DNA of 64,000 bases, taken from contig JAHDYR010000038.1 of assembly GCA_019828565.1 (NCBI GenBank), forward strand, positions 62,001 through 126,000, given 5' to 3'. This DNA comes from Carpediemonas membranifera (lineage: Eukaryota; Fornicata). Below the pieces are notes generated by a model. It was not told where the DNA came from. It did no database searches and saw only the letters and a list, made by a program, of their open reading frames with translations. Both the position numbers and the translations under genes were made by a program. Positions 20,568-29,122 of this stretch are shown here, one piece after another (the stretch's first letter is position 1; each line of letters opens with the position of its first letter).

Positions 20568-20661
20568 TTTTGCCTCCGGGCGCTGTTGGTACCTTCTGGT
20601 CCAGGTCCGGCCCAGTTCGGACTGGGGTCGGGAGGGGAGGCCGGTGAGGCTCTTCTCCCCA

Positions 20662-22767
20662 CTATTGGGGGTAGAACCAGGTCAGCGTGTCGAGGATGTT
20701 GGGGAAGATCGTGTTGAGGTCAGTTTCATCCATGAGGCGTAAGCTTAGCCAGGTGCGGAGGTTCCCGTCTGGGACGAACTTCTCACTGGTCAGGATGCTT
20801 CTCTCAGCCTCGACTCCCTTAGCCACGATGTGGACGTGGGTCTTCTGTGGCCCCGAGTCGTCTTCCAGTCTCTTCAGCTCTGTAGCCATCTCGGTGCACC
20901 ATCGCTTGGCGTGGGGGAAGTCTGCTTCGTATCCCTTGGGGGCTTTGCCCGTGGTGACGTCGACAAACGTAGCTGGTGGGCAGCCATGGATGTAGTGCGT
21001 GGCCCACAGACATTGGTCCAGGGCATCCACTGTGATGTCTTCCCCAAGCATCCCGTGCATGTAGTAGAGGATTTGCTCGTTGGCTGGGTCGAAAATCAGT
21101 GCCGCCCCTTCGCAAATGATGGCCTCGTCTCCTTGGTTGGATCTGGCTCTTCCTTCCTCAAAGTCCACCATAGCGATCAACTGCCTGGTGGTGTTGGCTC
21201 GTTGGGTGATATTGGAACGAGGCGGGCTAGCTCCCATGCTGGGCCCGCATGTGCCCTTGTTTGGCGTGGTGGGTGTGTCATCAGGGCCGGAAGTCCTGCT
21301 GCCGCTCGGGCCCAGGGGGGTTTCTTCTTCGTTAGTACCCAGGGCTCCATGAGATGCCCCGTCCCGTACGGGCTCTATAACTTGGGTCTGCCCCGTTGTG
21401 AGCCAGTAGTTAGTGATGTTGCGCGTCAGAAAGGAGGCAGACACCAGTTCGCGGGCAATCCTCGCGGGTGGGGGCCAGAGACGCCTGGTCTTATCCCATG
21501 CCGACCAGAGTTCGGGGAAGCCGGGGACTGACCACCGTTGGATGAGGTCTCTGACCTCCTCCCTCAGGTCTGCCTCTGCTGCCGAAGGCTCTTCTTCCAG
21601 GGGTGGGGGTGGGAAGACTGGCCTCATCACACCCTCTGTTCTGCTGTAGATGAGGATCTCCTCGACGGGGCCCTGGGTCCAGATCTGGATGGGCGTGCCG
21701 TCTGGTCTGCGGAAACCTCCCTCCGGGGGGTGAGGGGCGTGGTAGCCTTGCCCTTTGGCTAGTTCCCGGCCTAGGTCGGCCCAGAGCTTCTTGTTTTCGC
21801 GTCCTAGTGAGGGGAGCCCTCTGGCTGCAGCTCCCGCGGAGATGGCGTGTCCGGCGGCATGGAGGAGCCACATTGCAGCCTCCATCCCGTACTTGGTCTG
21901 GATGCCGTTGCCTGAGATCGAAGAATGTCCTGCAGCTTGCAGCGATGTTGCCACGAGCTCTAGGAGGAGCGTCCTTGCGACCTTTCCCGTTCGGGCAGTG
22001 AAGTCCGTTGCGTCATCTCTGGTGAAGACCATGGCAACGTCCCTTGTGGGAATAGCCGCATCTGCTGAGGCTCTGATGCAGTCCCATTCGTCCGGTGTGG
22101 CCAGTTGCTTGCCCAGTGGCGTTAACGACTCCTTGATCCCATTTGGGGTGGTGTTTGCGCAATCCAAGGCGTCTGGGACGCTTTGGGAGCTGTTCGAGGT
22201 CATTGTGTGGCGTGGTCTCGAAAAGTCCCGGTTATGGATTCGGCCGAGATCAAGGCCCTCCTCCACGGGGAGAAGTGATGGGGTGTGTTGCTCACTAGCT
22301 GGTGCCGTCTGGCTCGTCCGGTGGGGATGTGCTACGTACTTGGAGTAGTCCGCCTGGACTCTGGGGTAGAACACAAATTTGGGGGACCCTGGGCGAAGCC
22401 GGCTTAGTGTCTCCGCCTGCTCTAGGTCCAGCCGGTTCCCTTCAATGAATAGCCAGTATGGCTGTTGGGCGGCTTTTGTGTACCGTCTCAGGAGGGGAAG
22501 TGATGCAAACAGCTTCTTGGCCCGGCATTTCCGGAGCTCCCCTGGGCCTTCCTTTGCTGTAAAGCTTCCCTGTTCTGGGTCTACAATCTTGTCGTATCCT
22601 ATCGCGTTGCCGAGCTGGATAATGGACGTATTTGCTTTTTCCCTTCTGGTTTTCCTGAGATCCCTTCTGGGTGCAGCCTTAAGGGCGAATAAGCCATAAA
22701 TCATGCTTTCTTCCCTATCTGGCATGTCCCTGTTGGGATATTCCCCTGTTTCCATTTGGAGTGGCAA
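20662..22767 (-). pseudogene. LINE ORF1 N-terminal part with DEDDh exonuclease-like ExoI (copy 1)
   Basis: A 701-codon open frame. Residues 200-450 match copy 2 in order (WDCIRASADAA.., AMWLLHAAGHAI.. against WEDIRELLDSFL.., LRDLFYMLTEAL). Residues 533-700 hold MVDFEEG (D535, E537: ExoI), ATHYIHGCPPATFVDVTTG, and VHIVAKGVEAERSIL, an E/D-containing ExoII-like segment. It stops with FYPQ before the cysteine/ExoIII part, which continues in another frame at 20567. The start at 22767 is uncertain; coding-like sequence continues upstream in a shifted frame to about 22999. Confidence 0.65.
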
Positions 22768-23914
22768 AAGGCGGGAAGTGCACTTTTGCCAGCTTCTTGG
22801 AGGGGCTTGAGGAGGTCTGGTGGAGGTTCCAAGGGGCGCCAGCCAGCGATGTCCTGGTCTTGTATGGCTCCTTTCCCTTCCTCAGGGCGGATGGTTCAGG
22901 GGCGAGGTATGCGAGGTTTGTTGCGGACCTTGTTTCCACACAAAACATGTCTGGCGAAAACCCAAAAGGGAACCTTATTGCAGGGACAGGGAGCATCACC
23001 CCACACGGGGCTGCTGTCCCTTGTGGTGGCCCTGTTGCCTATGCCGGCGGCGGGCGGCGATCCCGGCTCTCGTGGCGATGACGTCCACAAGCCCGGTCTT
23101 GGGCGGCATGAGAGCACGGGCGCCGGAGTAGTGTGGCCCAGTGGCCTCCCAGTGAGAGCCTATTGGCCGCCGGTCCCGGTGCTCTCGGGTTACTTTGCCA
23201 TATGGCCCCAGTTAAGTTGTCTGAGGCAATCGTGTCGCAGTGCCTCTGTGGCCTACTGCGGGTACCGGTTACGGTAGGGGTTTCAATCATAAAGGTGGCG
23301 CAGTACGCTTGTTCGCGTTGATTTCCCTTGGGTTTGTGCGAGGAGCGTTTAGTTGCGTCTGGTCCCCTTGTGGGTCCCAGGAGCATGGGCGGTAGGTTTT
23401 GTTTGTTGTTAGAGTACTGTGTATTCTGTCAACGCTTTCCTACCGAGGCTAACTTATTCCCTTTTGGGTGGTTTTTGCCTCTGTGCATTTTTGGGCACAC
23501 GAGGACGATCATCTGTTGCTCGACATAGCTTGGCGCACGGCGAGGTATACAGGGCAGGGGAGTGGGCTCCAGGTGAGGTGCGCACCTCACCTGGAGCAGC
23601 CAGTTGTCCTCTGCCGGCCCGCTCTGGCGCTAACCTGCTTCGCAACGGACGATCTCCTCCGGGGAGCAATTTGCTTCCCCAATGTGCCCTATGGCTAGTG
23701 GGTTAGGAGAATACTTCCCATTTCTGCTCTCGTGCCCCAGAGCAGACGAACTCTTGGTCCTGAAATTACCATTTGGTGGATGCTGGCGCCGCGGGGCACC
23801 GTCGCTCGCTTCGAGCTCGAATAGCTTTCAATGAGATCCGATAAATCCCGATTGCCAGCTTTTGGCCTTTTTCCGGTTGGTTTCGTCAACTTCCCATACC
23901 GGACATTTCAACTG
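22768..23914. other. Region between LINE copies 1 and 2
   Basis: It includes possible 5' ORF1 sequence (22715-22999, minus) and a perfect 32-bp palindrome (23566-23597). It also holds a short minus-strand frame, 23695-23889 (64 aa, MTKPTGKRPKAGNRD..), that looks coding-like but is unrecognised. No endonuclease or RT sequence follows copy 2 here, so copy 2 seems to lack ORF2. Confidence 0.5.
23566..23597. repeat. Perfect 32-bp palindrome
   Basis: Both 16-nt arms are exactly complementary around the GC centre, with no loop, and are rich in AGGTGAGGTG. It lies between the two LINE copies. Confidence 0.9.
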
Positions 23915-24094
23915 CCATTCTTCGGGCAGGGTACTTAGGAGGGGGACGATATGACGTGACCCCCCCTTTGGCTGCCGCTACAGCCTACCGGCAGTGCATT
24001 TCAGCTAATGCCGGGCCCTGGGTGGGAGCCAGGGCTTGTGAATTATAAAGAAAATGTTGCTTGTTCCTTGAAAGAATACTGCTTTACCATGTCC

Positions 24095-25393
24095 TTACTC
24101 CTCCTCCGTGGACTCCCCACTGCCGCTGCAGCTGTCCTCGGCCTGACTCACTTGCTGTCCTTGTAGACTCTGCATTACCGTGATGAACTGGGTCATCAGG
24201 TCCATGGGTGAGATCTGCTTGGCCTTCTTAGCCTTCTTGTGCTTGTGCCGGGGGATCGTGGGCTTCTCCTTGCTGGGCTTAGTCGCGGCGCCGGAGAGCA
24301 CCAACCTTCCGTGGCCTTGCTCTTGCATGAGTCGGGCAGCCTTGAGCGCTGAGATCTCTTGTTGCGCCTCTGCCAACTGCTTTCGGAGCCGCAGCTTCTC
24401 CGAGTCCATGCCGGTTGCCTGTCTGCTTCCAGACTCCCAGTCCGTGTCCTCTTCGTGCCTGCTTCTCTTTCCGCTGTCCGAGTCCATGATCCTACTCGTG
24501 CTGCCCTCCTTGCGCTTGAGCGTCGTGGAGGAAGAGTGATCCTTGCTGTTGTCCATGCCTCCCTCTGAGCCTCTACCGGCCCAGGTGTTCCCGCTGAACG
24601 AGCCTCTCATCTGCGTTCCCGTGTTGTCCTGTCTCTCCCTGTCGTCTCCTCCGTGGTTACGATCCGAGGTCCTGTTCATGTTACCAGCTCTGTCGCCGGT
24701 TCTGTCGTCAGCTCTGACACCAGCTCTACCGCCGGCTCCGTGTCCTACCCTTCTGTCCTCTTCCCTGTCTCCATGCTGGTCGTGATGTCCTTGATCCGCG
24801 TCCTGGCCGAAGTGCCTGCCCACCATCCTGGTGCTAATCCGCCTCGCCTTTTCCTCCAGGCCGTTGTCGAAGAACCTACTTTGGTATGGCTGTTCGGACT
24901 TTCCGTCGATGGTGGGGACATACTTGATGCCTGGGACATTGACTGTGTTGGCTCTGGGCTCGTCCGGGATAGCTGCCGAGACTAGTCTGGCCCCTTCCTT
25001 GCGCATACGGCTTAGGATGGTCCCAGCCTCGCTGACCCTGACCATGCCCCAGTCTCTCGGGATGAAGCTCGCCCCTAGGGTGATCCTACCCCTGTTCCTG
25101 GGGGCCTTGACGTTGACTATGACCTTCTCATAGTCCCTGAGGCTCTCTGCTAGGTCGTCGCAGCCCCAGACTCCTTGATGAGCCGTAGCCTCCTTCGAGG
25201 GCCACCACTCGTATAGCATGGCCATGGTTATGATGTCCTCCTCCCTTGCTGCCCCTAGGCCCTTCCTGACGCGTACCATGCGGAGCTGGTTAGCCGTGGC
25301 TCTTTCCATGATGGTCCATAGCGGGCTTCTCTCCAGTACACCTTCGTTGTCCATGATTGTGAGGGGGGCCAGTAAGATGCCCTTCATGCCCAA
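24095..25393 (-). CDS. LINE ORF1 C-terminal part (copy 2)
   Basis: 432 codons. A globular start contains GASFIPRDWGMVRV, shared with copy 1. A very hydrophilic His/Asp/Arg-rich tract follows (HFGQDADQGHHDQHGDREED region), then GKRSRHEEDTD and a coiled coil (LRLRKQLAEAQQEISALKAAR). After it come a Lys-rich KKAKKAKQISP patch and an acidic Ser/Glu tail. The charged tract plus coiled coil fits an RNA-binding, self-associating ORF1 protein. It overlaps the upstream frame by about 100 nt and joins it by a one-base shift. Confidence 0.65.
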   Translation of the reverse strand: MGMKGILLAPLTIMDNEGVLERSPLWTIMERATANQLRMVRVRKGLGAAREEDIITMAMLYEWWPSKEATAHQGVWGCDDLAESLRDYEKVIVNVKAPRNRGRITLGASFIPRDWGMVRVSEAGTILSRMRKEGARLVSAAIPDEPRANTVNVPGIKYVPTIDGKSEQPYQSRFFDNGLEEKARRISTRMVGRHFGQDADQGHHDQHGDREEDRRVGHGAGGRAGVRADDRTGDRAGNMNRTSDRNHGGDDRERQDNTGTQMRGSFSGNTWAGRGSEGGMDNSKDHSSSTTLKRKEGSTSRIMDSDSGKRSRHEEDTDWESGSRQATGMDSEKLRLRKQLAEAQQEISALKAARLMQEQGHGRLVLSGAATKPSKEKPTIPRHKHKKAKKAKQISPMDLMTQFITVMQSLQGQQVSQAEDSCSGSGESTEEE

Positions 25394-26750
25394 CAGAACC
25401 TCCCCCGAACCCGAAGCCGATGCCGAAGCGGTGTCCGTTGTCCGGGACTACGAGGATCCTGTCGCCGACTTCCCTGCTGACGTCCCTTGCGTCCCCGATC
25501 GGGTACGTGCCGAAGATCTCAAAGGTGTCCCTCCTTGTCGCGAATTCCGGGCCTCCCATGATATCCATGCCCGGCTCCGCCTTCCCGACTGCTTCCATGG
25601 TCTTGTCGAGTGCCTTACCCATGTAGTGGTAGACGTCTGGGGTGCTCATCCTCTCCTTGCATAGGGCCCTGATCCTGGCTGTGAAGACTACTGTATCCGC
25701 CAACCCACAGTGGTAGCAACCCGCGGTGTGTCTGTGGTACGGACAGACTCCCTTGGGCTCGCTCCTGTTCTGCCATCCATTTGACCATGTTGTTACTGCT
25801 TCCAGGTAGTTGGCCTTGTCGAGGTTGTCCCTGAGGTTTTGGCCAGCCTCCTCCTTGCCGTTGTTCTCCAGGATCTCTGGTAGCTTCTTCTCGTCCACCA
25901 GCCTAGCTTGGAAGAATTCCCTGGTTCCTTGCTCCAGTCCATTTGTGGGGTTCGTGAGGAGGAAGCTTTCCATCTCCACCCCCTTTGCATACATGATTAT
26001 CTTCCAACCCTCCGACCTTTCGATCCTTGCCAGCTGAGCCGCCAGGCGGTTGGCCCAGTCCCTGAAAGTATGTATGTGCTTCTCATACTCGATCGGCGGC
26101 CGCCCCGTCCCGACCTCCACGAAGGTGGCCGGCGGCAGCCCCGTCACTGCCCATGCCGTGTACCTCGCTTGGTCCATGCTTGCTGCCGGTATGTCCTGGT
26201 AGTACAGGCCATGCCCATGTCCAAGAATGTCCCCAGTGCTGAGGTCAAAGAGTACGATCCCGCCCTCAACCGGGATGGCAGGGATCCCTGCCTTCTTGAC
26301 GCCAGGGTCTGCGCACTCGAAGTCGATGGCTCCGATCACCAGCCGTTTCTCCTTGTCCTTTCCAGGCATCCTCGGCGGCTGACTGCTGTCCTTGTTTGAG
26401 TCGACCTCCTCGTCCTGGTCGATCTTGCCTTGGTTGGCCCCGACCATGTCCTTGTTCACTTCCAGGAGGCTGTCGTCGAGGCTTCTCCTGCCGGGCATGG
26501 TGGCCTGCTGGCGTCGTTCCTCCTTGTCCTTGACATGTTGCTCCTCGTCTCCGTCGATGACCGTGCTAGCGGACGACCTGTCCAGATCGGCATGTTCGTC
26601 CCTATTGCTGCGGACCGAGGTGGCCTTGAGCACTTCCAGCCTCACCTTCCGGAATGGCGGCTCGTTGCTAAGGGGGTCTCCTCCCCTTCGCCCAGGATAT
26701 TGGTTCTGCCCTTCAGGTAGATCCCTGACTTGTTCCATGCTGCCTGCCAT
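25290..26750 (-). CDS. LINE ORF1 DEDDh exonuclease domain with Maelstrom-like residues (copy 2)
   Basis: A 486-codon frame. A charged linker (residues 40-135) leads to VIGAIDFECAD (D143, E145: ExoI), PVEGGIVLFDLSTGDILGHG, WAVTGLPPATFVEVG, and IIMYAKGVEMESFLL (residues 251-265, ExoII position, Glu-rich). GVCPYHRHTAGCYHCGLAD follows, with C336-x2-H339, C345, C348 and H347-x4-D352. H-x4-D is the DEDDh ExoIII signature. The C-x2-H / H-C-x-L-A pattern is that of Maelstrom domains, which have a DnaQ-like fold; animal Maelstrom has lost the catalytic acids, whereas here they are kept. The same residues occur in copy 1, so they are conserved. The 5' part of this frame overlaps the N-terminal frame at 26642-26750. 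Confidence 0.7.
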   Translation of the reverse strand: MAGSMEQVRDLPEGQNQYPGRRGGDPLSNEPPFRKVRLEVLKATSVRSNRDEHADLDRSSASTVIDGDEEQHVKDKEERRQQATMPGRRSLDDSLLEVNKDMVGANQGKIDQDEEVDSNKDSSQPPRMPGKDKEKRLVIGAIDFECADPGVKKAGIPAIPVEGGIVLFDLSTGDILGHGHGLYYQDIPAASMDQARYTAWAVTGLPPATFVEVGTGRPPIEYEKHIHTFRDWANRLAAQLARIERSEGWKIIMYAKGVEMESFLLTNPTNGLEQGTREFFQARLVDEKKLPEILENNGKEEAGQNLRDNLDKANYLEAVTTWSNGWQNRSEPKGVCPYHRHTAGCYHCGLADTVVFTARIRALCKERMSTPDVYHYMGKALDKTMEAVGKAEPGMDIMGGPEFATRRDTFEIFGTYPIGDARDVSREVGDRILVVPDNGHRFGIGFGFGGGSVGHEGHLTGPPHNHGQRRCTGEKPAMDHHGKSHG

Positions 26751-27598
26751 ATGGCCGGGGCCTCCGGTGCCTGAAGCCTGAGGATGTCCCTAGCCTCCTC
26801 CATGAAGCGGCTGATGGACCATGCTGACGTGTCGCTTAGCTCTAGGATGACCCTGTACTTGCCGTCCTCTTGCTCGTAGGCCACTCTGGTGACCGGGCCT
26901 TGGTTTGCCGGATCCCATACCTTGTCGTAAGGCACGCCTTCTACGGCCTCGTCTCCATGAGCCCCTGATACCAGTATGAACGACCCTTCGGCCTTCTTGA
27001 CGCTGTCCCTGTCTACATCCCATTCGATGGGCCCATCTTCCTTCGGCTTGAGGATCGCCGTCTCGATGTCCTTCTCCGATGGCCATCTTGCCATGCCAGT
27101 GAAGCCCGCTTTCAGCGTCTTGGGCTCCAGTGCCTGTGCCATGTCCTTTGCTTCCTCGTCTCTGGGGTTGAGCGCCTCTGTGAGCATGTAGAAAAGGTCG
27201 CGGAGGCCGTGGATGCCGCATGGGTTCCTGAGGATGATGTCCTTGTTGTCAGTGACGCCGGTTGCGAAGAGGATGCGTCTGGCGTTCATGATTACTTCCT
27301 TGCGTCCTTTGGAGTTCGCATTGAGCGACTTTCCTGTAAACTTGCCTGTTCTACGAAGAAGTAGGGTCCTTGAATCGTTCCTTTCAGCGAGGAAGCTGTC
27401 CAGTAGTTCCCTGATGTCCTCCCACTGCTTCTGCGTGGAATCCCTGATCCTTGTCGGTATTTCTACCTGCATTGTTGAGTGCAAAATTTCTCCCCTTTTC
27501 CTAGTCCATAAACTGGGTCGGAATTTTTGGGTCCGAAAGTCGGGCCACATGTACATATCCGGGTGAGGTCTCCGTCCAGGCCTTCCAGTTTCTCCCAT
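26642..27598 (-). CDS. LINE ORF1 N-terminal part (copy 2)
   Basis: 318 codons from a probable ATG at 27598 (MGETGRPGRRPHP). A basic proline/arginine start is followed by a globular helical region (WEDIRELLDSFLAERNDSRTLLLRRTGKFTGKSL..). Then come VAYEQEDGKYRVILELSDTSAWSISRF and APAIWQAAWNKSGIYLKG, which line up with WSAWDKTRRLWPPP in copy 1. No RRM or CCHC knuckle is visible. It ends out of frame with the exonuclease part, a one-base shift near 26680. A 110-bp piece of it (26778-26887) reappears at 41550-41659. Confidence 0.6.
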   Translation of the reverse strand: MGETGRPGRRPHPDMYMWPDFRTQKFRPSLWTRKRGEILHSTMQVEIPTRIRDSTQKQWEDIRELLDSFLAERNDSRTLLLRRTGKFTGKSLNANSKGRKEVIMNARRILFATGVTDNKDIILRNPCGIHGLRDLFYMLTEALNPRDEEAKDMAQALEPKTLKAGFTGMARWPSEKDIETAILKPKEDGPIEWDVDRDSVKKAEGSFILVSGAHGDEAVEGVPYDKVWDPANQGPVTRVAYEQEDGKYRVILELSDTSAWSISRFMEEARDILRLQAPEAPAIWQAAWNKSGIYLKGRTNILGEGEETPLATSRHSGR

Positions 27599-28209
27599 TG
27601 TCCATGCTCCGTACTATATAGGCCATTCTTTCAAAAAGGCGCGGTCCTAAAAATGCGTCGCCCTTTTCTGAGTAGCGGGGCCTTTCTGTGTAGTTGTTGT
27701 TGCTTTGTTCGTAGTCTCCTTTTAGCCTCTATCGACGGCCCCTGTTTCCCTTTTGTGCTGCCCTTCCTTCCTTGTGGTCTTGACAAAACCATGTAGCCGC
27801 CGGTGCTAGCACTGGCCCTCGACGGTTGTTTTCCTTTTCCTTGTAAACATACGTTCCATGAAGACACTTTGATTCCTTGGTATGGGCGTGGAGCTCCCAC
27901 TCGCGCCCAGCGGTATGCCCTGATGGCAACCCTTGAATGTCCAGACAGGAGGCCAAGGCCGCTCCTTCTGAGCTCCATGGGGCACTGCCCTATCCACATA
28001 GGCCAGGCCTGTTGGTCCTTGTCCATCCATGATCGAAGTGTTTCCACTTTGCTGAAATCATTGGTGGACTGCAAGGTTCCTTAGGGAGCGGGATGAGTCA
28101 CAATCGCCAGCCTCCCAGTTACGTTTCTTCCTCCAGTCGGAGGCAGAACACTGTGGCCCAGAGAACGTCTCGAGAAAGGGGTTCTACATAGCGGAGCTCG
28201 CTCCGATGG
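27599..28209. other. Region upstream of LINE copy 2, up to the truncated Ngaro element
   Basis: A minus-strand frame 27631-28074 (147 aa) has a basic, Trp-containing but unconvincing composition and may be 5' leader sequence of the LINE. From 28085 to 28209 nothing is recognised. The match to the Ngaro element begins abruptly at 28210. Confidence 0.4.
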
Positions 28210-28358
28210 TCTGGCCCACCTACTTCACCTACAGGACAGAGGACGCCTACGGTTCAATGTGATGGCGTTCAGGACGTTTTCCACAGAGTCCTCAGGTCGG
28301 ACAGAGTGATTCACCTTAATCACGCGTCTGCTCGGACGGTGGCCGGCTGGGTGGCCAG
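28210..28358 (+). mobile_element. 5'-truncated Ngaro-type element, copy 1, left part
   Basis: Identical or nearly so to 36137-36285 of copy 2, the start of the recombinase domain. It ends in the 5-bp GCCAG that was duplicated by the chromovirus insertion and continues at 32885. The gag, RT and RNase H regions are missing. Confidence 0.85.
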
Positions 28359-28411
28359 TGTCCCAATCAATTGATTAAATCTCTTTCGCTAGCTGTTCTA
28401 TCCATACCACA
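28359..28411 (+). repeat. Chromovirus 5' LTR (53 bp)
   Basis: Identical to 32832-32884; starts TGT and ends ACA. The next bases, GTGATCAC, are palindromic, and no TGG-type tRNA primer-binding site is evident, so priming may be unconventional. Confidence 0.92.
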
Positions 28412-29122
28412 GTGATCACTGTCTTGGTTTTAGTCAGCAACAGCCGTTTAGACGAGTATCGTCTTCACGTTGCAAGCAAAAAGCAGCCGTCTAGCATCCT
28501 CTTTTTCCTCGGGAGCGAGAAACTAGCCGAAATCCGCGCGGCGTTCATCCCGACAACGAGATTCCCAACATTCGAGGATTTCCAATGCTTCTTTGAGACA
28601 GAGATCCGTCCTCCCATTCATAAGCCTTCCGAGCAGAATGAACCCGAGAAGAACGACGACGACAAATCGGCCGAGGAGCTCAGCGCTCTCCTGGCCAAGC
28701 TCAAGGATATAGACACCCAAGCGGCCTCGATCGCTTCAGACGAGCTGAAGCAGGCCTTCATCACCGCAGCCCTCAAGGCGGTCAGTCCGCCACCGACGGC
28801 CCCAGACACCTCGACCAACGCCTCAGAGCGCCTCTCGAGGGAGGAGCTCCGTGAGCGGGCGGACCTCTTGCTCACCTACACCGCGTACTTCGAGCTGACA
28901 CCCGCCCAGCGGGCCAACCCAGCCGCTCGCGCGGCGGCGATCCTGGAAAGGACCACGCTCACAGGTGGAGACATCACCTCTATGCAGAAGATGTTCCTAG
29001 CTTTCGGCAAGCACTGTCGCCAGCTGAACCCCCAAGTTCCCGACAGAAGAAAACGGTTACACGCCCCTCACCGAGAAGAGGCTGATATCCACGCTTTTCC
29101 GCGTGCTGACCCGCGGTTTTGA
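28412..29122 (+). CDS. Chromovirus Gag, N-terminal part
   Basis: The frame opens directly after the LTR with no in-frame ATG (first codon GTG). It encodes an acidic, helical capsid-like protein (EELSALLAKLKDIDTQAASIASDELKQ, ERADLLLTYTAYFELTPAQRAN). Near 29030 a C5 run marks a one-base shift: the frame with better coding sense (FPTEENGYTPLTEKRLISTLFRVLTRGFD) continues into the 29103 ORF, and the last ~30 codons of this frame are noise. Confidence 0.65.
   Translation: MITVLVLVSNSRLDEYRLHVASKKQPSSILFFLGSEKLAEIRAAFIPTTRFPTFEDFQCFFETEIRPPIHKPSEQNEPEKNDDDKSAEELSALLAKLKDIDTQAASIASDELKQAFITAALKAVSPPPTAPDTSTNASERLSREELRERADLLLTYTAYFELTPAQRANPAARAAAILERTTLTGGDITSMQKMFLAFGKHCRQLNPQVPDRRKRLHAPHREEADIHAFPRADPRF

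Larger units (their letters stand above)
16735..22999 (-). mobile_element. LINE (non-LTR retrotransposon) copy 1, two ORFs, 3' end lost in the gap
   Basis: In element order (minus strand): ORF1 with a DEDDh/Maelstrom-like domain and a coiled coil (22767-18911), a spacer of about 570 bp, then ORF2 with an AP endonuclease and the start of a reverse transcriptase (18337-16735). All ORFs carry frameshifts. A copy 2 ORF1 lies at 24095-27598, and a fragment at 42773-43704 independently links ORF1 to ORF2. The frame 22999-22715 may hold part of the ORF1 N-terminus. The 5' boundary is not defined. Confidence 0.8.
23915..27598 (-). mobile_element. LINE copy 2, ORF1 only
   Basis: ORF1 runs in three overlapping frames from 27598 to its stop at 24095, followed by about 180 bp that is also present at 43010-43704. 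The 695-bp segment 23915-24609 is almost identical to 43010-43704, so this subfamily moved recently. Beyond 23915 the two copies differ: the 43 kb fragment continues towards an ORF2 start, and this one does not. The element is therefore 3'-truncated or recombined here. Confidence 0.75.

Noticed and set aside
24095-27598. LINE copy 2 as an ORF1-only 'half-LINE' family
   Set aside because: The 42771-43704 fragment continues from the same ORF1 into an ORF2 start, so ORF1-only copies are better explained by truncation.
27631-28074. 147-codon minus-strand ORF upstream of LINE copy 2
   Set aside because: Composition is unlike either LINE ORF1, and the copies do not share it; possibly leader sequence.
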